From Paenibacillus melissococcoides (GTDB taxonomy: Bacteria > Bacillota > Bacilli > Paenibacillales > Paenibacillaceae), in contig CALYLO010000004.1 in the NCBI GenBank assembly GCA_944800085.1, positions 186,001 through 250,000 on the forward strand: a DNA stretch of 64,000 nt, read 5' to 3'. Position 1 is the first letter of the stretch; each line of letters begins with the position of its first letter. Positions 60,238-64,000 of the stretch are shown here, in pieces. Made by a program: the position numbers and the translations under genes. The notes below the pieces were generated by a model, which had not been told where the DNA came from, did not search any database, and was given only the letters and a program-made list of their open reading frames with translations.

Positions 60238-61750
60238 CACTAGCGTTGCATCGAGCGGTTAGTTCATAATCTAATTTCAATTAACATCAATATATGATAT
60301 ATATTTACATTTGCGATGTCCGCGCTAAGTCTAAAAAAGTCGAGCTGGAAACAGACCCTACGCGTTATCCATTATATGTAAAAATCGTTTTCGTTTGTCA
60401 TTACGTCACAATCAGTCTCGGTTTCATCGACTTTGTTGCCTTTTTCGGACGTCTCCCATTTCGCTTTGGTCGACCTCTAGATGTTCGAGTCGGCTTGCGG
60501 TTGAGTGCAGCGATCAAATTTTCCCATGGTTTTTCCGCATAGATGCGAATCAACTGGAGGAGGTCCCATGTCGACTTTTTACAGTCCAGTGTTAATTTAA
60601 TCAGCAAACAGAGAGCATACGCGATTAAAGCAATATACATTTGGTTCCAAATCGCTTCGGCCGTATAACCGTGGGGTTTTACCAATCGAATATGCTGCTT
60701 GACCCATTTAAAAAACAACTCAATATGCCAGCGATTTCGATAAATCTCGGCAATTTGATGTGCGGATAAGTCAAATCGATTCGTTACAATTCGATAGGTA
60801 CGCCCTTGGTCATCGTTAAACTCAATCAAACGCAGAACCGCTGGCAGCTCAGGCATCGTCACATCAGCATCAAGGATAAACCCATTCTGCCTTTTGGGGA
60901 GGTCTCTTTTTCTGATGATCGTTAACCGGCTCTTTTGCTTGACGCGGCAAACAAATTTAATCTTATCCTCTACCCATTTCTGAAAATGGTCGTACACCTG
61001 GTATCCTCGGTCCATCACGTAGGTCGCATCTTTATCCACTGTAAATTCCAACACGACTTCATGATCGGCTACATCTTTGGTTGAAGCGACGATCTTGTCT
61101 GGATACATCGTTTTGGAGTCCGCAACGACCAAGGAGGTGTGCATCTTCACGCCATGGCTACTTTTGGAACAATAGGACCATTTCGCGAGAATGGGAGGTA
61201 GTGTAATTCCCGATGAATCGATTAGCTTGAGTTTCCCAATACCAGGCGTAATGCCGCGTTTCCCTTTTGTAAGTTGCTTGATTCGATCAATGAGCGAGAA
61301 AAAGAGCGTCTGAAGATACTCCATAGGCAGCCGTTTCAGCTTCCGCGATAGTTGGGAAGCGCTTATGCTCTTGAGTCCAAGCAGTTCTTGAAATTCAGGA
61401 TTAGCGGCTACATGCTCTGACATGACTTTGTATGAGTCTCGTTGCTGAAGCTGTGCCTCTACAAATAAGAGTGTCGAAGCGCCGACAAACAACTTTTGGG
61501 TCCGGTAATCCAATGACTCGTGTCGAGTAGAATGAACATGTAACCATTTTAGGCATTGACAAATGACGTTTTGATTCGGTACGTTATCCATAGAAATCTC
61601 CTTTGTTGAGGCGTTTTTATGGATAACGCTTTGGGTAACTCAACAATAGGAGATTTCTTTATTTTTGTCCACGAATATAGTTCAATAAGTTACAAATATA
61701 GAGACTTATGGGGTAGAAATTTTCGTAAAAAGATTGATGCAACGCTAGTG
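60238..61750 (-). mobile_element. Complete IS4-family insertion sequence, 1513 bp
   Basis: Terminal inverted repeats begin CACTAGCGTTGCATC at 60238-60252, with the exact complement GATGCAACGCTAGTG at 61736-61750. A 9-bp target duplication (GCATTATCC) flanks the element. One transposase gene fills it on the minus strand. Intact ends, intact gene and perfect duplications suggest a recent insertion; the empty site can be rebuilt as GCATTATCCCCTTGAAATG. Confidence 0.9.
60401..61591 (-). CDS. IS4-family DDE transposase
   Basis: 396 residues, full length. DDE residues are visible: Asp in KLIDSSGITLP near 140, Asp in TYVMDRGYQVY near 192 and Glu in the YREK-like YRNRWHIELFFKWVKQHI near 293. It is the only gene of the element and should be active by sequence. 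A C-terminal basic tail (GRPKRNGRRPKKATK) may bind DNA. Confidence 0.92.
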   Translation of the reverse strand: MDNVPNQNVICQCLKWLHVHSTRHESLDYRTQKLFVGASTLLFVEAQLQQRDSYKVMSEHVAANPEFQELLGLKSISASQLSRKLKRLPMEYLQTLFFSLIDRIKQLTKGKRGITPGIGKLKLIDSSGITLPPILAKWSYCSKSSHGVKMHTSLVVADSKTMYPDKIVASTKDVADHEVVLEFTVDKDATYVMDRGYQVYDHFQKWVEDKIKFVCRVKQKSRLTIIRKRDLPKRQNGFILDADVTMPELPAVLRLIEFNDDQGRTYRIVTNRFDLSAHQIAEIYRNRWHIELFFKWVKQHIRLVKPHGYTAEAIWNQMYIALIAYALCLLIKLTLDCKKSTWDLLQLIRIYAEKPWENLIAALNRKPTRTSRGRPKRNGRRPKKATKSMKPRLIVT

Positions 61751-62215
61751 GCATTATCCCCTTGAAATGAATCTTTTCTCCACTATTCCTGCAAAAAGGC
61801 ATCTTTTTACCCGTTTCCCCGCAATCCAATCCCTTATGACTTGTAATTCCTGTAATTTTGCAGGATTTCCCATTTAATCAGTGAACATTTGATAAGAAAG
61901 AGTTACTCCTTATCGAAAATCCGCTATACACGAATGAAGCGAAGGTATTTTTACATTTTAAAGGGAAGCGCTTATATACAAAAATGTGCATATTTTCATT
62001 AATATATGGTATATCAATGAATTGTTTTTTTGTCAAAGAAAAAATAAAAGATGCCAAATGAATGATGCGTGCGGGCCTTGTGCGCTGGCCGTCTGCATGC
62101 GGGCCTTGTGCCCCGGCTGTCTGCGTCCCTGTGTCACGCCCACTATCTTGCGGTTCGATTTCTTGTGGTAAAATAATGACATATCATGCACGCCATATTG
62201 AGGAGATGAAGCGAG
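61751..62215. other. AT-rich non-coding region between the IS and selD
   Basis: Starts with the right target duplication (61751-61759). 61780-61880 contains CCTGCAAAAAGGCA and TTTTGCAGGATTTCC, motifs also found in the dispersed repeats, so a worn copy may lie here. A 28-bp imperfect tandem repeat (62067 and 62095, unit GCGTGCGGGCCTTGTGC...) interrupts the AT-rich stretch. The selD promoter must be in the last 150 bases but is not clear. Confidence 0.4.
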
Positions 62216-63289
62216 ATGGAACAACAATCTCAAGTCCGTTTGACGGCCTTATCAAGCAAAGGAGGCTGCGGCTGCAAAATAGGTCCGGCCGATCTGTCCC
62301 AATTGCTGCGCCAGCTTCCGAAGGCGGAGAAGCACCCGGATCTTCTGGTCGGATTGGATACCAGCGATGACGCCGGCGTCTTCCGGCTGAACGACGATCT
62401 GGCGCTCGTGCAGACCGTCGTTTTTTTCACGCCGATTGTCGATGATCCGTATTCCTTCGGCCAGGTGGCTGCGGCCAATGCGCTTAGCGACATCTATGCG
62501 ATGGGCGGCAAGCCGTTGACGGCGCTCAATATTGTCGCGTTCCCGATTTCGAAGCTGGACAAATCGGTGCTCGCCGATATTTTGCGGGGGGCTGGTGACA
62601 AGGTTGCGGAGGCGGGAGCGACGCTGGTGGGCGGCCACTCGATCGACGATCCGGAGCCGAAGTTCGGCATGGCGGTCACCGGCCTTATCCACCCGGACCG
62701 GGTCTTGACCAATGCCGGGGCTCGTCCGGGCGACAAGCTGATCCTGACGAAGCCGATCGGCGTCGGCATTATGACGACGTCGCTGAAGCGGGATCTGCTC
62801 CGGCCGGAGGAGATCGAGCTTGTCACCCGCACGATGACGACGCTGAACAAGACCGCCGCCGAGGTCATGGCCGATTTCCGCGTTCATGCCTGCACGGATG
62901 TGACCGGCTTCGGCTTGATGGGCCACAGCCTGGAGATGGCCAAGGGAAGCGGCGCCGGGCTTCATATCTATGCGGAGCGGGTGCCTGTCCTGCCGCGCGT
63001 CCGCGAGCTCGCGGAGAGCGGAGCGGTTCCCGGCGGAACGAAGAACAACTTCCGCCATGTGCAGGACAGCGTCCGGTTCGATGAACGGCTGGACGAGATC
63101 GCGCAGTGGATTCTGTGCGATGCCGTCACCTCCGGCGGGCTGCTGCTGTCTGTCGCGGCAGAGGATGCGGAACCGCTCGTGGCCGCCATGCGGGAGCGGG
63201 GCGTCGCGGCGGCATGCATCGGCGAAGTCGTCGCCGAGCACGCGAATGAGATTCGCGTCACCGGCGCGGAAGCCGGCTCGGCCCGTTAA
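62216..63289 (+). CDS. selD: Selenide, water dikinase
   Basis: 357 residues. The active-site segment SSKGGCGCKIGP has Cys and Lys in the catalytic places; the Cys replaces the Sec of some homologues. ATP-binding blocks follow (LDTSDDAGVF, ANALSDIYAMGGKP, ATLVGGHSIDDPEP). It makes selenophosphate for selenocysteine or 2-selenouridine. No selA, selB or mnmH is visible in the window. AGGAG is 10 bases upstream. Its stop overlaps the stop of convergent ytxJ. Confidence 0.93.
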   Translation: MEQQSQVRLTALSSKGGCGCKIGPADLSQLLRQLPKAEKHPDLLVGLDTSDDAGVFRLNDDLALVQTVVFFTPIVDDPYSFGQVAAANALSDIYAMGGKPLTALNIVAFPISKLDKSVLADILRGAGDKVAEAGATLVGGHSIDDPEPKFGMAVTGLIHPDRVLTNAGARPGDKLILTKPIGVGIMTTSLKRDLLRPEEIELVTRTMTTLNKTAAEVMADFRVHACTDVTGFGLMGHSLEMAKGSGAGLHIYAERVPVLPRVRELAESGAVPGGTKNNFRHVQDSVRFDERLDEIAQWILCDAVTSGGLLLSVAAEDAEPLVAAMRERGVAAACIGEVVAEHANEIRVTGAEAGSAR

Positions 63290-63648
63290 GGCTGGCCGTA
63301 CAGCATCGCGGCCCGGCATAGCTGCTGCGAATTGATCTGTTGATGCCCGGCATGCCAGGCGACCCGCCCTTGGCGGACGAGCAGAATCTGCGGAGACACA
63401 TGCGGAATGCCGAGCTCCCGCGCCACGCGATCGGATAAATGCTTCTCCTCCACGACACGGATGACGCCGATCGCGAAGCGGGAGGCAACCTCCGGATAGC
63501 GGTTCACGAAATGATTGATCCCGACATGCGCCACCTTGCTCGAGCCGCAATGGGAGCTGTGCTTATATATGAGCAGCGGCTTCTCGGCGGATAGCTGGAG
63601 CATGTGGGTTAGCTGCTCATCGGATTGAATGATCGGGAGTCCTGACAT
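63286..63648 (-). CDS. ytxJ: Bacillithiol system redox-active protein YtxJ
   Basis: 120 residues, thioredoxin-like, with the single-Cys motif KHSSHCGSSKVA near residue 35 and IPHVSPQILLVRQGRVAWHA near 85. YtxJ proteins occur in bacillithiol-making Firmicutes and are thought to reduce S-bacillithiolated proteins. ATG 63648 follows AAGGAGG at 8 bases; the open frame reaching 63819 is unlikely. Convergent with selD, with overlapping stops. Confidence 0.87.
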   Translation of the reverse strand: MSGLPIIQSDEQLTHMLQLSAEKPLLIYKHSSHCGSSKVAHVGINHFVNRYPEVASRFAIGVIRVVEEKHLSDRVARELGIPHVSPQILLVRQGRVAWHAGHQQINSQQLCRAAMLYGQP

Positions 63649-63781
63649 CGGGGCTTCTCCTCCTTGTTCCGGCCATCGGATGACGGGGCAGTGCGGCGGA
63701 ATACCTGGTTCTAGCCCGGGCGGAAGCGCCATACAATGGAACTGATCCGCGCAGCGATCCATCCGAGGGGGTAGTCTGTTC

Positions 63782-64000
63782 GTGTGGGACATATCATGGA
63801 TAACACTGATATTGCTCATCTTGGCGAGTTACCGTTTGACCCGTCTGATTGTGTTCGATGAAATTCTGTCCTTCGTCCGCCGTCCGTTCGTCGAGGAGCG
63901 GTTCGAGACGGATGAATCCGGCATGATGTATGCCGTCGTCGATGAGAAGGGCGGCCGCTTCCATACCTTCATGCGCAAGCTGCTGACGTGCTACTGGTGC
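63782..64000 (+). CDS. DUF1360 family membrane protein (3' truncated by window)
   Basis: From GTG 63782 the frame stays open to the window edge: a hydrophobic helix (WITLILLILASYRLTRLIVF), then DEILSFVRRPFVEERFETDE and RFHTFMRKLLTCYWC. The order helix, RLI(V/T)xDxI and late CYWC is typical of DUF1360 proteins such as the Bacillus sporulation-associated YjcA-like group. AGGGGG lies upstream. Function unknown. Confidence 0.75.
   Translation, partial: MWDISWITLILLILASYRLTRLIVFDEILSFVRRPFVEERFETDESGMMYAVVDEKGGRFHTFMRKLLTCYWC

Noticed and set aside
60019..60243. 74-codon frame ending inside the IS4-family element
   Set aside because: It starts in the terminator T-run of the preceding gene and ends in the IS inverted repeat; not a credible gene.
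62060..62130. Possible CRISPR-like repeat
   Set aside because: Only two imperfect units without unique spacers; a simple tandem duplication. No CRISPR array or cas gene was seen anywhere in the window.

Overview
The window looks like the chromosome of a spore-forming, Paenibacillus-like Firmicute. This is an inference from gene content: a PTS trehalose operon with TreR, a Leu T-box ahead of ilvB-ilvN-ilvC-leuA, an L20-leader infC-rpmI-rplT operon, a Spo0E-like protein, the bacillithiol-linked YtxJ, and an RRNPP peptide receptor. Most of the window is moderately GC-rich. AT-rich patches at about 32.2-36.5 kb, 47.3-49.1 kb and 58.1-62.1 kb hold the accessory material.

Layout. 1-12.1 kb: an aromatic catabolic island for 4-hydroxyphenylacetate. 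It has a LIV-type ABC transporter (livH partial, livM, livG, livF), a DapA-family lyase, hpaE, hpaB, hpaD and a succinate-semialdehyde-type dehydrogenase on the plus strand, facing hpaG1-hpaG2-hpaF on the minus strand. 12.2-18 kb: an MFS exporter, then treP-treA-treR with two TreR operators. 18-31.8 kb: mixed housekeeping and decaying genes (DUF488, MFS, broken Rpn nuclease, Gfo/Idh/MocA oxidoreductase, a zone of fused gene remnants, an M23 peptidase, M29 aminopeptidase AmpS, and a DUF4358-MBOAT-DHHW surface-acylation operon). 31.8-37.7 kb: an accessory zone with a Hint/toxin cassette, immunity-like genes, and IS110 and IS66 remnants. 37.8-46 kb: manA, a VOC remnant, ytqB/ytqA, trmB, a frameshifted diacylglycerol glucosyltransferase, a PAP2 phosphatase and a family-2 glycosyltransferase. 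46-47.3 kb: infC-rpmI-rplT. 47.3-49.0 kb: a compact peptide-signalling module. 49.3-52.2 kb: thioesterase, nucleoid-associated protein and GNAT acetyltransferase. 52.4-58.1 kb: the branched-chain amino-acid operon. 58.1-64 kb: a direct repeat around a dead Nudix gene, an AviRa-like methyltransferase, an intact IS4-family element with 9-bp target duplications, selD, ytxJ and the start of a DUF1360 gene.

The most notable system is at 47.3-49.0 kb. An HTH-TPR receptor of the RRNPP type is followed, with ATGA overlap, by a 36-codon secreted pro-peptide gene and a perfect terminator. Next comes a long-spaced inverted repeat directly in front of a Spo0E-like phosphatase gene that appears to start with ATT. 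This could be a self-contained peptide quorum-sensing switch acting on sporulation.

A second pattern runs through the window. At least seven otherwise good genes (hpaB, an L,D-transpeptidase, two Nudix genes, SMI1/KNR4, VOC, the UgtP-like glucosyltransferase) are each broken by what looks like loss of one base, usually from a short run of identical bases. Either the assembly has indel errors or the strain is accumulating slippage mutations. This affects how every 'pseudogene' call here should be read.
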